Below the pieces are notes generated by a model. It was given only the letters and a program-made list of their open reading frames with translations, did not search any database and was not told the DNA's origin. A stretch of DNA of 64,000 nt. Origin: an uncultured Acidiphilium sp. Its GTDB lineage: Bacteria > Bacillota > Clostridia > Christensenellales > Borkfalkiaceae. The DNA lies in contig CABUWK010000008.1 of the NCBI GenBank assembly GCA_902495325.1, forward strand, positions 5,529 to 69,528. Direction: 5' to 3'. Position numbers and translations under genes: made by a program. Positions within the stretch are counted from its first letter, which is position 1. Each line of letters starts with the position of its first letter. Positions 50,191-59,039 of the stretch are shown one piece after another.

Positions 50191-51481
50191 AGTGATCGGC
50201 GGCGGGCTCGCGGGGAGCGAGGCGGCGTATTATCTTGCCCGCCGCGGGTACGACGTGACGCTCGTCGATATCAAACCGAAGGCGTTCACCCCCGCCCATA
50301 AAAACGAAAATTATGCCGAACTCGTGTGTTCCAATTCCTTAAAGAGCGACGACGTTTACGGGAATGCCTGCGGGCTTCTGAAAGAGGAGATGAGGATCCT
50401 CGGTTCGATGGTCATCGCCGTGGCGGACGAAACGCGGGTGCCCGCGGGCAATGCGCTCGCCGTGGACCGCGACCGCTTTGCGGAAAAGATCACGGAGAAA
50501 TTAAGATCGATGCCGAACATTTCGTTTGCGTGTGAAAATGTGTTGGTAATCGACTTATCCGAGGACGTTATCGTGGCAACGGGTCCGCTTACCACGCCGG
50601 AACTCTGCGAGAATATCCGCGAGCTCACGGGTACCGCCTGCTATTTTTTCGACGCCGCCGCACCCATCGTGGCGGGCGATTCGGTGGATATGTCGCAGGC
50701 GTTTGTTTCCGACCGTTGGGGAGAAACGGGCAAGGGCGACTATGTGAACTGCCCGATCGATAAAGAGGGGTATCTCGAATTTTACCGCGAGCTTACGACC
50801 GCAAAGCGGGCGGAGTTGCACGATTTCGAAAGCGCGAAGGTGTTCGAAGGGTGTATGCCCGTGGAGGTGATGGCGGCACGCGGGGAAGATACCCTGCGGT
50901 TCGGTCCCCTGAAACCGGCGGGGCTGACAGATCCGAAAACGGGGCGCTGGCCCTATGCCTGCCTGCAGCTCAGAAAAGAGGACGAGCACGGCGGAATGTA
51001 TAATCTTGTAGGGTTTCAGACCAACCTTCTGTTTCCCGAGCAGAAAAGGGTGTTTTCCCTGTTTCCCGCATTGAAAAACGCGGAGTTTCTCCGCTACGGC
51101 GTGATGCACAGAAATACCTATCTCAATTCGCCGGAATGTTTAAACGAGGATTTTTCGCTGAAAAATCACCCGAACGTGTTTTTTGCCGGGCAGATCACCG
51201 GCGTGGAAGGTTATGTGGAAAGCACGGCGAGCGGGCTTTGGGCGGCGATCAATCTCGACCGGAAACTGAGCGGGAAAGAGTCGCTCCCCGCGGATAACGA
51301 AACGGTGATCGGCGCGCTTGCGAAATACGTTGCGACGAAAAATGCCGATTTTCAGCCCATGAACGCCAATTACGGCGTGTTAAAGCCCCTTTTGCTTTCG
51401 CCGAAAAAGAAGGCGGACAAGAAGAAGGAAATGAGCGAAAGGGCACTTGAAAAAATAAAGGAGATCAGAAAAACGATATGA
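50174..51481 (+). CDS. trmFO: tRNA m5U54 methyltransferase TrmFO
   Basis: A 435-residue folate/FAD-dependent enzyme that makes ribothymidine at tRNA position 54. The N-terminal FAD site VIGGGLAGSEAAYYLARRG is intact, with ELVCSNSLKSD and the FAGQITGVEGYVES signature near residue 340. It starts within topA and ends overlapping hslV (ATGA). In Bacillus xerC lies between trmFO and hslV; here it is absent. Confidence 0.96.
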   Translation: MAKKVKVIGGGLAGSEAAYYLARRGYDVTLVDIKPKAFTPAHKNENYAELVCSNSLKSDDVYGNACGLLKEEMRILGSMVIAVADETRVPAGNALAVDRDRFAEKITEKLRSMPNISFACENVLVIDLSEDVIVATGPLTTPELCENIRELTGTACYFFDAAAPIVAGDSVDMSQAFVSDRWGETGKGDYVNCPIDKEGYLEFYRELTTAKRAELHDFESAKVFEGCMPVEVMAARGEDTLRFGPLKPAGLTDPKTGRWPYACLQLRKEDEHGGMYNLVGFQTNLLFPEQKRVFSLFPALKNAEFLRYGVMHRNTYLNSPECLNEDFSLKNHPNVFFAGQITGVEGYVESTASGLWAAINLDRKLSGKESLPADNETVIGALAKYVATKNADFQPMNANYGVLKPLLLSPKKKADKKKEMSERALEKIKEIRKTI

Positions 51482-52017
51482 ATTCTCAGTTCAAAGGAAC
51501 GACGATCTGCGCCGTGAGAAAGAACGGCGAAACGGCGATCGCGGGGGACGGGCAGGTCACTCTCGGCGAATCGGTCGTGTTCAAAAACAATGCCGTTAAG
51601 GTAAGAAGAATCTACAACGGAAAAGTGGTGATCGGCTTTGCCGGCACCGTATCGGACGCGTTTTCTCTCTGCGAGAGATTCGAAGCCATGCTGAATAAAT
51701 TTGCGGGAAATCTCGAGAGAAGCGCGGTGGAACTCGCCGAGCAGTGGAGAAGAGATCAGGCGGGCAGAAAACTCGAAGCTATGATGATCTGCGCCGATAA
51801 GGAATCCCTTCTGATCGTTTCGGGAACGGGCGAGGTGATCGAGCCGGACGACGGCGTGTGCGCGATCGGAAGCGGCGGCAATTACGCCCTTGCGGCGGCG
51901 CGGGCACTGGCGGACGAAACGAATTATTCCGCAGAGGAGATCGCGGTGAAAGCCCTTAAGATCGCAAGCAGGATCTGCATTTTCACCAACGATCACATCA
52001 CGTGCGAAAAAGTGTAA
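51478..52017 (+). CDS. hslV: ATP-dependent protease subunit HslV (ClpQ)
   Basis: A 179-residue threonine peptidase. A short prosequence MNSQFKG precedes TTICAVRKNGETAIAGDGQV, so processing before Thr8 would expose the catalytic Thr, as in other HslV. It forms the double-hexamer core that degrades proteins unfolded by HslU. Overlaps trmFO and lies 21 bases before hslU. Confidence 0.95.
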   Translation: MNSQFKGTTICAVRKNGETAIAGDGQVTLGESVVFKNNAVKVRRIYNGKVVIGFAGTVSDAFSLCERFEAMLNKFAGNLERSAVELAEQWRRDQAGRKLEAMMICADKESLLIVSGTGEVIEPDDGVCAIGSGGNYALAAARALADETNYSAEEIAVKALKIASRICIFTNDHITCEKV

Positions 52018-52038
52018 GACAAGGAGGCAATGAAATCT

Positions 52039-53349
52039 ATGGATCTGACACCGAGAGAGATCGTAAAGGAACTCGATAAATATATCATCGGACAGGATAA
52101 GGCAAAACGTTCGGTGGCGGTGGCGCTGCGCAACCGCTATCGCAGAAGCAAGCTTTCGCCCGAACTCCGCGAGGAGATCACCCCGAAGAACATCATTATG
52201 AAAGGACCCACGGGCGTGGGAAAAACGGAGATCGCGAGAAGGCTTGCGAAATTGGTGAAAGCCCCCTTTATCAAGGTGGAGGCGACGAAATATACGGAAG
52301 TCGGTTACGTCGGAAGAGACGTGGAATCGATGATCCGCGATCTCGTGGAAGCGAGCGTCCGCATGGTCCGGGAAGAACAGTTCGCAACCGTTTCCGCGCG
52401 TGCGACCGCAACGGCGGAAAAACAGGTGCTCGACGTGCTGAAAACGGCATTGAAAAGCGGAAAGGGCGAAACGCCGACCGAGCTTTGGGAAAAGACGCTG
52501 CAGGACGATTTCCGCGCCGGCAAGTATGACAATTCCAATATCGAGATCGACGTGGTCGACGAACCGAAACCGATGGAACTGATGCCCGGCATGAACACGG
52601 AGATCTCCCTCGGTTCCATTTTCGGCGACTTCATGCCGAAAAAACACAAAAAGCGCAAGCTTACGGTAAAAGAGGCGATGAAACTCATTGTTGCCGAAGA
52701 GAGCGAAAAACTCATCGATAAAGACGCCGTTACGACGGAAGCGGTGCGCCGCGCCGAAGAAGAGGGCATCATCTTTATCGACGAGATCGACAAGATCGCC
52801 AATCGCGCCAAACAGGGCGGACAGGACGTTTCCCGCGAGGGGGTGCAGAGAGATATTCTCCCCATCGTGGAAGGGTGCAGCGTGAACACGAAATACGGGA
52901 TCGTAAAAACGGATTATATCCTCTTTATCGCCGCTGGGGCTTTCCACGTTTCCGCGGTGGAAGATCTCATCCCGGAACTTCAGGGCAGATTTCCCATCAA
53001 AGTGGAGCTCGACAGCCTGACGAAGGAAGATTTCGTGAATATCCTCACCATGCCAGAAAACGCCATCACGATGCAGTATGCCAATCTTCTTCGCGTGGAT
53101 AACATCGATCTCGTGTTTACGAAGGAAGCGATCGGAAAGATCGCCGAACTTTCGGCGGAGATCAACGCGACGAGCGAAGACATCGGCGCGAGAAGACTTC
53201 ACACCGTGATGGAAAATCTCCTGGAAGACATTTCTTTTAACGCGGGCGGAGATATCCCTCTTACGACCGTTACCGTGGACGAAAAATACGTCGAAGATCA
53301 CCTTTCCGGCATGGTTGCCGACAGAAGCGTGAAAAAATATATTCTTTAA
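52039..53349 (+). CDS. hslU: ATPase subunit HslU (ClpY)
   Basis: A 436-residue AAA+ unfoldase: LTPREIVKELDKYIIGQDKAK, Walker A GPTGVGKTEIARRLAK, the pore motif GYVGRDVESMIRDL, an intermediate domain (about 105-240), Walker B IIFIDEIDKIA, and a C-terminal sensor domain ending VKKYIL, which inserts into HslV. The ATG at 52039 is preferred to 52030 because the AAGGAGG at 52021-52027 is only 2 bases from the latter. Confidence 0.95.
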   Translation: MDLTPREIVKELDKYIIGQDKAKRSVAVALRNRYRRSKLSPELREEITPKNIIMKGPTGVGKTEIARRLAKLVKAPFIKVEATKYTEVGYVGRDVESMIRDLVEASVRMVREEQFATVSARATATAEKQVLDVLKTALKSGKGETPTELWEKTLQDDFRAGKYDNSNIEIDVVDEPKPMELMPGMNTEISLGSIFGDFMPKKHKKRKLTVKEAMKLIVAEESEKLIDKDAVTTEAVRRAEEEGIIFIDEIDKIANRAKQGGQDVSREGVQRDILPIVEGCSVNTKYGIVKTDYILFIAAGAFHVSAVEDLIPELQGRFPIKVELDSLTKEDFVNILTMPENAITMQYANLLRVDNIDLVFTKEAIGKIAELSAEINATSEDIGARRLHTVMENLLEDISFNAGGDIPLTTVTVDEKYVEDHLSGMVADRSVKKYIL

Positions 53350-53362
53350 GGATCTGAACATT

Positions 53363-54619
53363 ATGATAAACATTCCCAAAGGAACCAAAGACGTTCTGCC
53401 CGACGAGAGTTATCGCTGGCACTACGTGGAAAAGATCGCGCGCGACACCGCCGACTTATATTGCCTGAACGAGATCAGAACGCCGACTTTCGAACACACC
53501 GAGCTTTTCCTGCGCGGGGTGGGCGAAACGACGGACGTTGTGAACAAGGAGATGTACACTTTCCTTGACAAAGGGGAGAGAAGCATCACCTTAAAGCCGG
53601 AAGGTACGGCGGGCGTTGCGAGAAGTTATATCGAAAACGGTCTGCACAATTCGGCGATGCCGCTGAAAATGTATTACATCACACCCGTTTTCCGCTACGA
53701 AAATCCTCAGAAAGGAAGACTGCGCGAACATCACCAGTTCGGTGTGGAGATCTACGGCGGGAAAGGAGCGGACACGGATGCGGAAGTGATTTCGCTTGCC
53801 TATTCGCTGCTGACAAAGCTGGGGCTTTCCGTCGAGCTGAACCTGAATTCCATGGGGTGTCCGACCTGCCGCGGCGAGTATAACAAGGCTCTTAAAGCCT
53901 ATTTTGCGGATAAAAAGGATAAACTTTGCCCGACCTGCCGCGTTCGTTACGAGAAGAATCCGCTCAGAATTCTCGACTGCAAGGAAGAGGGTTGTAAGGC
54001 GATGTGTAAAGATGCGCCGAAAATTACGGACTATCTCTGCGACGACTGCAAAGCTCATTTCGAAAAACTGAAAGAGCTTCTCGGGGCGATCGGGATCTCC
54101 TATAAAGTGAACCCGTATATCGTGAGAGGGCTCGATTATTATACGAGAACGGTTTTCGAATTCGTTACCACGGCGCTCGGTTCGCAGGGAACCGTCTGCG
54201 GCGGCGGGCGTTACGATAACCTGATCTCCTCCCTCGGCGGACAGCCGACTTCGGGCGTGGGATTCGGCATGGGGCTGGAACGCGTGCTGATGCTGATGGA
54301 CGAATCAGGCGTGAAGATCCCGAAATCGGATCCCGTGACCCTTTACGTTGCGGCGATGGGCGAAGAGGCATACGTGAAAGGCTTCGCTCTCGTGATCGCC
54401 CTTCGCTTAAAAGGCGTGAAAGCGGAGATCGACCATGCGGGAAGGGGCGTGAAAGCGCAGTTCAAATACGCCGATAAGATCGGTGCGGAATACGTGGTCG
54501 CTCTCGGCGAAAACGAACTATCTTCCGGGAAATGTACCTTGAAGAATATGGCTACGGGAGAGGGGAAAGAAGTCGGGATCGATTCCCTTCTGGACTGCTT
54601 TCCCGGGATCGGCGGATAA
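53363..54619 (+). CDS. hisS: Histidyl-tRNA synthetase
   Basis: A 418-residue class II synthetase: N-terminal MINIPKGTKDVLPDES, motif 2 in PVFRYENPQKGRLREHHQFG, histidine motif GLDYYTRTVFEF, motif 3 GVGFGMGLERVLML, and a C-terminal anticodon-binding domain. A CPTCRGEYNKAL...CKEEGCKAMC insertion with several Cys lies between motifs 2 and 3, as in many Firmicutes. It follows hslU by 13 bases where codY is found in Bacillus. Confidence 0.97.
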   Translation: MINIPKGTKDVLPDESYRWHYVEKIARDTADLYCLNEIRTPTFEHTELFLRGVGETTDVVNKEMYTFLDKGERSITLKPEGTAGVARSYIENGLHNSAMPLKMYYITPVFRYENPQKGRLREHHQFGVEIYGGKGADTDAEVISLAYSLLTKLGLSVELNLNSMGCPTCRGEYNKALKAYFADKKDKLCPTCRVRYEKNPLRILDCKEEGCKAMCKDAPKITDYLCDDCKAHFEKLKELLGAIGISYKVNPYIVRGLDYYTRTVFEFVTTALGSQGTVCGGGRYDNLISSLGGQPTSGVGFGMGLERVLMLMDESGVKIPKSDPVTLYVAAMGEEAYVKGFALVIALRLKGVKAEIDHAGRGVKAQFKYADKIGAEYVVALGENELSSGKCTLKNMATGEGKEVGIDSLLDCFPGIGG

Positions 54620-54727
54620 AAAGCGGAAAAGTTGCGCATAATAAGTTCGACGGACGATACCGCCGGTCGTTTTACGGCGGATGACGGAATAAGTCCGTCG
54701 CGCCGACAAACAAAGGAGAATTTTGAA

Positions 54728-55054
54728 ATGGAAAACATCAAAAACGTGTTCGACGACGAATTCGAAAAAGAAGTGATCGAAAGCGAATTGCCCGTTCTCG
54801 TCGATTTCTGGGCGAGCTGGTGCGCACCCTGCCGCATGCAGGGCGAAGTTCTGAAAGAGATCGCTCCCGATCTTGCGGGAAAGGTGAAGATCGTGAAGGT
54901 GAATGTGGACGAAAGCGAAAAGACGGCGATCCGTTACGGGATCTCCGCCATCCCGACATTATTGCTTTTCAAAAACGGCGAAGTCGCGGAGAAAAGCGTC
55001 GGGCTTTCTTCCCGGGCGGAACTTTCGGAAATGCTTCTTAAGTACATCGGCTGA
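54728..55054 (+). CDS. trxA: Thioredoxin
   Basis: A 108-residue thioredoxin with VLVDFWASWCAPCRMQ (active site WCAPC rather than the classical WCGPC), the cis-Pro SAIPTLLLFKNGE, and normal length. It reduces cytoplasmic disulfides. The ATG at 54728 has AAGGAG 10 bases upstream. The last gene of the hslV-hslU-hisS run, ending at a terminator. Confidence 0.95.
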   Translation: MENIKNVFDDEFEKEVIESELPVLVDFWASWCAPCRMQGEVLKEIAPDLAGKVKIVKVNVDESEKTAIRYGISAIPTLLLFKNGEVAEKSVGLSSRAELSEMLLKYIG

Positions 55055-55136
55055 AGTTTTGCCTCGTTAGCCGAGAGGGATAGTTTCCCGAATGGCAAAA
55101 TGCAGCGATAATCGGATTATAGCTTTGTTTTTAATG

Positions 55137-55168
55137 AAAAGTCACGGTTTTCCCCGTGGCTTTTTTCT
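55137..55168 (+). terminator. Terminator after trxA
   Basis: GTCACGG-TTTTCC-CCGTGGC preceded by AAAA and followed by TTTTTTC. Confidence 0.85.
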
Positions 55169-55211
55169 TTTTTACGGGGGATTTTTTTACGGCGATCCGG
55201 GGGTAAAATGC

Positions 55212-55240
55212 TTGACAATGGTACGATTTCGTACTAAAAT
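55212..55240 (+). promoter_or_regulatory. SigA promoter of the marR-MATE operon
   Basis: TTGACA (55212-55217), exactly 17 bases, TAAAAT (55235-55240). Confidence 0.85.
55221..55234. promoter_or_regulatory. Operator palindrome in the promoter spacer
   Basis: GTACGA-TT-TCGTAC lies wholly inside the -35/-10 spacer of the marR promoter, the classical place for autorepression by the MarR protein encoded next. Confidence 0.7.
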
Positions 55241-55291
55241 AAGCGGGTACGCCTGATAGCGTTTTCGGAAAATTCGGGAAAGGAGAGTTTT

Positions 55292-55729
55292 ATGGCGGAA
55301 TCATACGAAGAAAAGATCAACGGGATCAATTGTTTCTGCAACGAGATAGACGCGCAATATCATCGGGCTTCTTTGAAAATGGGAATCACGGACAGCGTGT
55401 CCGTTGTTTTGTATATGCTACGCGATCGGGGCGGAGAATGCACGCTCGGCGAGATCTGTAAAAATTTCGGGATCAGCAAACAGACGGTCAATTCCGCCGT
55501 GCGCGGATTGGAAGCCGACGGATCGGTTCGCCTTGTGCCGATAGACGGGAAGTCGAAAAAGGTCGTCCTGACGGAAAAGGGGGAGGAGTTTGCCGCAAAA
55601 ACGGTGGACAGATTGTTTTTGGCAGAACGTGCGGCTTTTGAATCATGGGAAGAAGCCGAGATCGACGAGTATATGCGGCTGATCGGAAAACATCTTGCGT
55701 GCCTGAAAAGGGAGATCGACAGGCTTTGA
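55292..55729 (+). CDS. MarR-family transcriptional regulator
   Basis: A 145-residue winged-helix protein: CTLGEICKNFGISKQTVNSAVRG as the recognition part, then a wing around IDGKSKKVVLTEKGEEF, flanked by dimerisation helices. It probably represses its own operon and releases on binding a drug-like ligand. AAGGAGAG precedes the ATG. The MATE gene follows after 62 bases. Confidence 0.92.
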   Translation: MAESYEEKINGINCFCNEIDAQYHRASLKMGITDSVSVVLYMLRDRGGECTLGEICKNFGISKQTVNSAVRGLEADGSVRLVPIDGKSKKVVLTEKGEEFAAKTVDRLFLAERAAFESWEEAEIDEYMRLIGKHLACLKREIDRL

Positions 55730-55791
55730 CTATATCCGGCGAAGGCTGATTTTTTGTTTGGTTGAGTATTAAAAGAGTATATTAATAGATT

Positions 55792-57126
55792 ATGAAAATT
55801 AAATTGTCGGAACATTTTACATACGGAAAACTCATCCGGTTCGTTCTGCCGTCCGTCGCGATGATGATCTTCACCTCGATCTACGGTGTGGTGGACGGAT
55901 TTTTCGTTTCGAACTTTGCGGGGAAAACGCCGTTTGCGGCGGTCAACCTGATCATGCCCGTGTTGATAATTCTCGGTACAATCGGATTTATGTTCGGCAC
56001 GGGCGGAACGGCGATCGTTGCGAAAACATACGGCGAGGGAAACAAAGAAAAGGCGAACCGCTACTTTTCCCTTTTCGTGTACACCGCGTTTGCGGTTGCC
56101 GTCGTGCTGGCGATCGTCGGTATTTGTCTCGTCCGTCCGATCGCGCGCCTTCTGAAGGCGGAAGGGGAGCTTCTCGAAAACTGCGTGCTGTATGCGCAAA
56201 TCGTTCTTATCGCTCTTCCTTTTTATGTGTTGCAGATCATGTTTCAAAGCTTTTACGTCGCGGCGGAAAAACCGAAACTCGGGCTTGCCGTCACGATCGC
56301 TTCCGGCGTGACGAACATGGTTCTGGACGCTCTTCTTGTGGGGCTTCTTCCCGCGGAGGCAAAACTTGCGGGGGCGGCGATCGCAACCGCGGCGTCGCAG
56401 TCGGTAGGCGGGATCATCCCTCTTGTGTATTTCCTGCGGAAAAACAACAGCGTGCTGAGGCTCGGAAAAACGAAATTCGAAAAAAGGATGATCCTGAAAG
56501 CCTGCGCGAACGGATCCTCCGAATTTATGAGCAATATTTCCATGAGCCTTGTCGGAATGCTGTATAACTTTCAGCTTATGAAGTTTGCGGGAGAAAACGG
56601 CATTTCCGCTTACGGGGTCATGATGTACGTCAGCATGATCTTCTCGGCGGTGTTCATCGGGTATTCCGTCGGTTTGGCGCCGATCGTCGGCTATCACGAC
56701 GGCGCGGCGAATTACGACGAACTGAAAAGCCTTCTGAGAAAGAGCCTGATCGCGATCGGCGTTTCGGCGGTGTGCATGGTGGCTTTCGCCGAACTTCTCG
56801 CGATGCCGCTCGGAAAAATTTTCGTCGGGTATGACGAAGAACTGCTTGCGATGACGGTGCACGGTTTCCGCATTTTCGGCTTGTCGTTCGGGTTTATGGG
56901 GTTCGGTATTTTCGCTTCCGGATTTTTTACTGCTTTAAACGACGGTCTGACTTCCGCGCTGATCTCCTTTTTGCGTACGCTCGTGTTTCAGTGTGCGGCG
57001 ATCCTCGTGCTGCCGGAGCTCTGGGAACTTAACGGCGTCTGGATCTCCGTCGTGGTGGCGGAATTTATGTCCGTGGTACTCGGTACGATTTTCCTGATCG
57101 CCAAAAGAAAGAAATATCATTACTGA
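55792..57126 (+). CDS. MATE-family efflux protein
   Basis: A 444-residue membrane protein with 12 hydrophobic segments in two homologous halves. The N-half has IRFVLPSVAMMIFTSIYGVV and FMFGTGGTAIVAKTYGEGN, the C-half ISMSLVGMLYN and IGYSVGLAPIVGYHDGA. It exports cationic drugs or metabolites by Na+ or H+ antiport. No good Shine-Dalgarno is seen, so coupling to marR on one transcript is assumed. Confidence 0.93.
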   Translation: MKIKLSEHFTYGKLIRFVLPSVAMMIFTSIYGVVDGFFVSNFAGKTPFAAVNLIMPVLIILGTIGFMFGTGGTAIVAKTYGEGNKEKANRYFSLFVYTAFAVAVVLAIVGICLVRPIARLLKAEGELLENCVLYAQIVLIALPFYVLQIMFQSFYVAAEKPKLGLAVTIASGVTNMVLDALLVGLLPAEAKLAGAAIATAASQSVGGIIPLVYFLRKNNSVLRLGKTKFEKRMILKACANGSSEFMSNISMSLVGMLYNFQLMKFAGENGISAYGVMMYVSMIFSAVFIGYSVGLAPIVGYHDGAANYDELKSLLRKSLIAIGVSAVCMVAFAELLAMPLGKIFVGYDEELLAMTVHGFRIFGLSFGFMGFGIFASGFFTALNDGLTSALISFLRTLVFQCAAILVLPELWELNGVWISVVVAEFMSVVLGTIFLIAKRKKYHY

Positions 57127-57195
57127 GCGGATGCCTGCGCGGCAAATGCCGCCGGGGAAATTTTCGGCGGGGAGTTCTATCCGGAGAAAAAGATC

Positions 57196-57203
57196 CATAC
57201 ATT
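57196..57203 (+). promoter_or_regulatory. SigE-like -10 of the spoIVFA-spoIVFB pair
   Basis: CATACATT matches the mother-cell SigE -10 consensus (CATACANT) about 31 bases before the spoIVFA ATG. The -35 side (CTAT, about 14 bases upstream) is weak. Confidence 0.45.
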
Positions 57204-57233
57204 ATAACAGCAATTCAAAAAGGAGCTTCTGTT

Positions 57234-58043
57234 ATGAAAGACGGTATGGATTACGCCGAAATGCTCGGCATGCCGGTTTCTTCCTGCGACGTCGTGATCA
57301 GATCGGCGTCGAAAAAACGGCGCCGCGACGCGAAGGAAGACGTGATCGCAAAAGTAAACGACGAATCTGTCGGCGAAAAGGTTTCTCCCCGCGCGGACGC
57401 GACGGGCGAGAATGCGGAAAGCGAAATTTCGCAGTCCGCGGAAAAGAGCGGGGAAACGGTCTGCCCGAACGGTTTTAAAGAAGTTTCCAGCAGAAAGGCG
57501 AAAAACCGCCGCGAAAAAACGGGCGCGGACAGGGGCGGAAAAGCTTTTCGGTTCGACGCCGTTTATGCGGAAGGGATCGCCGTGTTCGCGTTGGTCGTGG
57601 CGATCCTTCTCACCAACATTTTCTGGGAGAACAGCGGGATCAACGTGTTTTTCCGCAAGGCTTTCGGAACGGAAGTCGCGGCGACGGACACCCGCGCTTA
57701 CACGAGCTTTTCGCCCCGTTCTCCCTCTTCCGAACTTTCCGTTTCTCTTGACGGTGGCGTGATGACGTTCAGTGGGAAAGGCGCGCTTTACCCCGTGTGC
57801 GACGGCGAAATTTCTTCCGTAACGGAAGAAAACGGAAAATACACCGTTACCGTAAAACACAGCGACGTTTTCAAAACGGTGATCTCCGGCGTCGATTACG
57901 TCTATGCGGAAAAAGGGGACGAAGTATTTAAATACATCCCCGTTTGCTATGTGGACGGAGATGCGAAAGTTTCTCTTTACGATTCCGATCTTCTCGTGAC
58001 CAATTATGCGATCGAAAACGGTACGATCTTATGGGAAAGCTGA
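57234..58043 (+). CDS. spoIVFA: SpoIVFA-like protein with degenerate LytM domain
   Basis: A 269-residue protein: a charged cytoplasmic N-terminus (about 1-110), one membrane helix (IAVFALVVAILLTNIFW, near 122-138), and a C-terminal LytM-like domain without the HxxxD and HxH zinc ligands (GALYPVCDGEISSVTEENGK, HSDVFKTVISGV). SpoIVFA holds the SpoIVFB protease inactive in the outer forespore membrane. The next gene, overlapping by 13 bases, is the M50 protease, which fixes the assignment. AAGGAGC precedes the ATG. Confidence 0.75.
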   Translation: MKDGMDYAEMLGMPVSSCDVVIRSASKKRRRDAKEDVIAKVNDESVGEKVSPRADATGENAESEISQSAEKSGETVCPNGFKEVSSRKAKNRREKTGADRGGKAFRFDAVYAEGIAVFALVVAILLTNIFWENSGINVFFRKAFGTEVAATDTRAYTSFSPRSPSSELSVSLDGGVMTFSGKGALYPVCDGEISSVTEENGKYTVTVKHSDVFKTVISGVDYVYAEKGDEVFKYIPVCYVDGDAKVSLYDSDLLVTNYAIENGTILWES

Positions 58044-58942
58044 GATTCTCCGTTCATCCTCTCTTCTTTTTATTCGGATTATACTTTGCCGCAACCGGCA
58101 AAGTATTTTCTTTTGTCGCATTCACTTTATGTGCCGTCGTCCATGAATTCGGACATGCGATCGTAGCCGAAAAGTTAGGCTATAAGCTTTTAAACGTTAC
58201 ATTAATGCCTTATGGGGCGATCATCGGCGGCGATACGGAAGGGCTGACGACGAAAGACGAGATCCTTGTCGCGGCGGCGGGACCCGCCGTCAATCTCGCG
58301 ATCGGCGTCGCCGTGCTCGCATTGTGGTGGATCTTTCCCGAAAGTTACCCTTATACCGAACTTGCCGCGACGGCGAATTTCTCTTTGTTTTTCGTGAATC
58401 TTCTGCCTGCCTATCCGCTGGACGGCGGCAGGGTGCTCGCCGCGTGCCTTTCCATGCGCCTCGGCAGAAAAAAGGCGTTCGGGATCGTCCGGGGAACGGG
58501 GATCGCCCTTTCCGTCGCGCTTTTCGGGTTGTTTGTCTGGTCGTGCTTCGGGAAAGCGAATCTCAGCCTTTTGTTTTTCTCCTCTTTCTGTTTCGTCGGG
58601 GCGATCGACAGAAAAAGGGAAAATTCTTACGTGTCCGTTTTTAGGGCGGCTTCTCCGAACGTTCTGAAAAAGTCGAGAGAGGTGAAAACGATTGCCGTTT
58701 CCGCCGATTATACCGTAAAAAAGCTGCTTGCGAAAACGGACGGGGAAAGTCTGTACCGCGTGTATTTTTACGGGGAAGACGGATCGTTTGTCACGGCGCT
58801 CGAACCTCACGAACTTCTGTCCGTGCTCGAAAAGCGGGGGCTATACGACCGCATCCTTCCCGGGGAAGAGATTTTTCGAAAAACGAGAAATAGTTCGGAG
58901 ATAACGGGGGATAAACTTGACAAATCGCTTCGTTTGCGGTAA
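58031..58942 (+). CDS. spoIVFB: SpoIVFB-like M50 intramembrane protease
   Basis: A 303-residue site-2 protease. The first zinc motif HEFGHA is in VVHEFGHAIVAEKLG near residue 36, and the second in NLLPAYPLDGGRVLA (Asp of PLDGG) near 130. The last 75 residues form a CBS-like domain (YTVKKLLAKTDGESLYRVYF). In Bacillus it cuts pro-SigK in the mother cell. Length and order after spoIVFA support sporulation. The ATG at 58031 lies inside spoIVFA. Confidence 0.85.
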   Translation: MGKLRFSVHPLFFLFGLYFAATGKVFSFVAFTLCAVVHEFGHAIVAEKLGYKLLNVTLMPYGAIIGGDTEGLTTKDEILVAAAGPAVNLAIGVAVLALWWIFPESYPYTELAATANFSLFFVNLLPAYPLDGGRVLAACLSMRLGRKKAFGIVRGTGIALSVALFGLFVWSCFGKANLSLLFFSSFCFVGAIDRKRENSYVSVFRAASPNVLKKSREVKTIAVSADYTVKKLLAKTDGESLYRVYFYGEDGSFVTALEPHELLSVLEKRGLYDRILPGEEIFRKTRNSSEITGDKLDKSLRLR

Positions 58943-58945
58943 GAT
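58917..58945 (+). promoter_or_regulatory. Promoter of ppa within the spoIVFB 3' end
   Basis: TTGACA (58917-58922), 17-base spacer, TAAGAT (58940-58945); the -10 overlaps the spoIVFB stop codon. A GCCCCG-TTTTT-CGGGGC hairpin follows in the ppa leader. Confidence 0.6.
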
Positions 58946-59039
58946 ATTATATGACGTTCCGTTGCCCCGTTTTTCGGGGCAGCCGTGCGCCATGCGGAAA
59001 ACGGACAGCGTTTTCCCGTTTATTTAGCGGAGGAAATCC

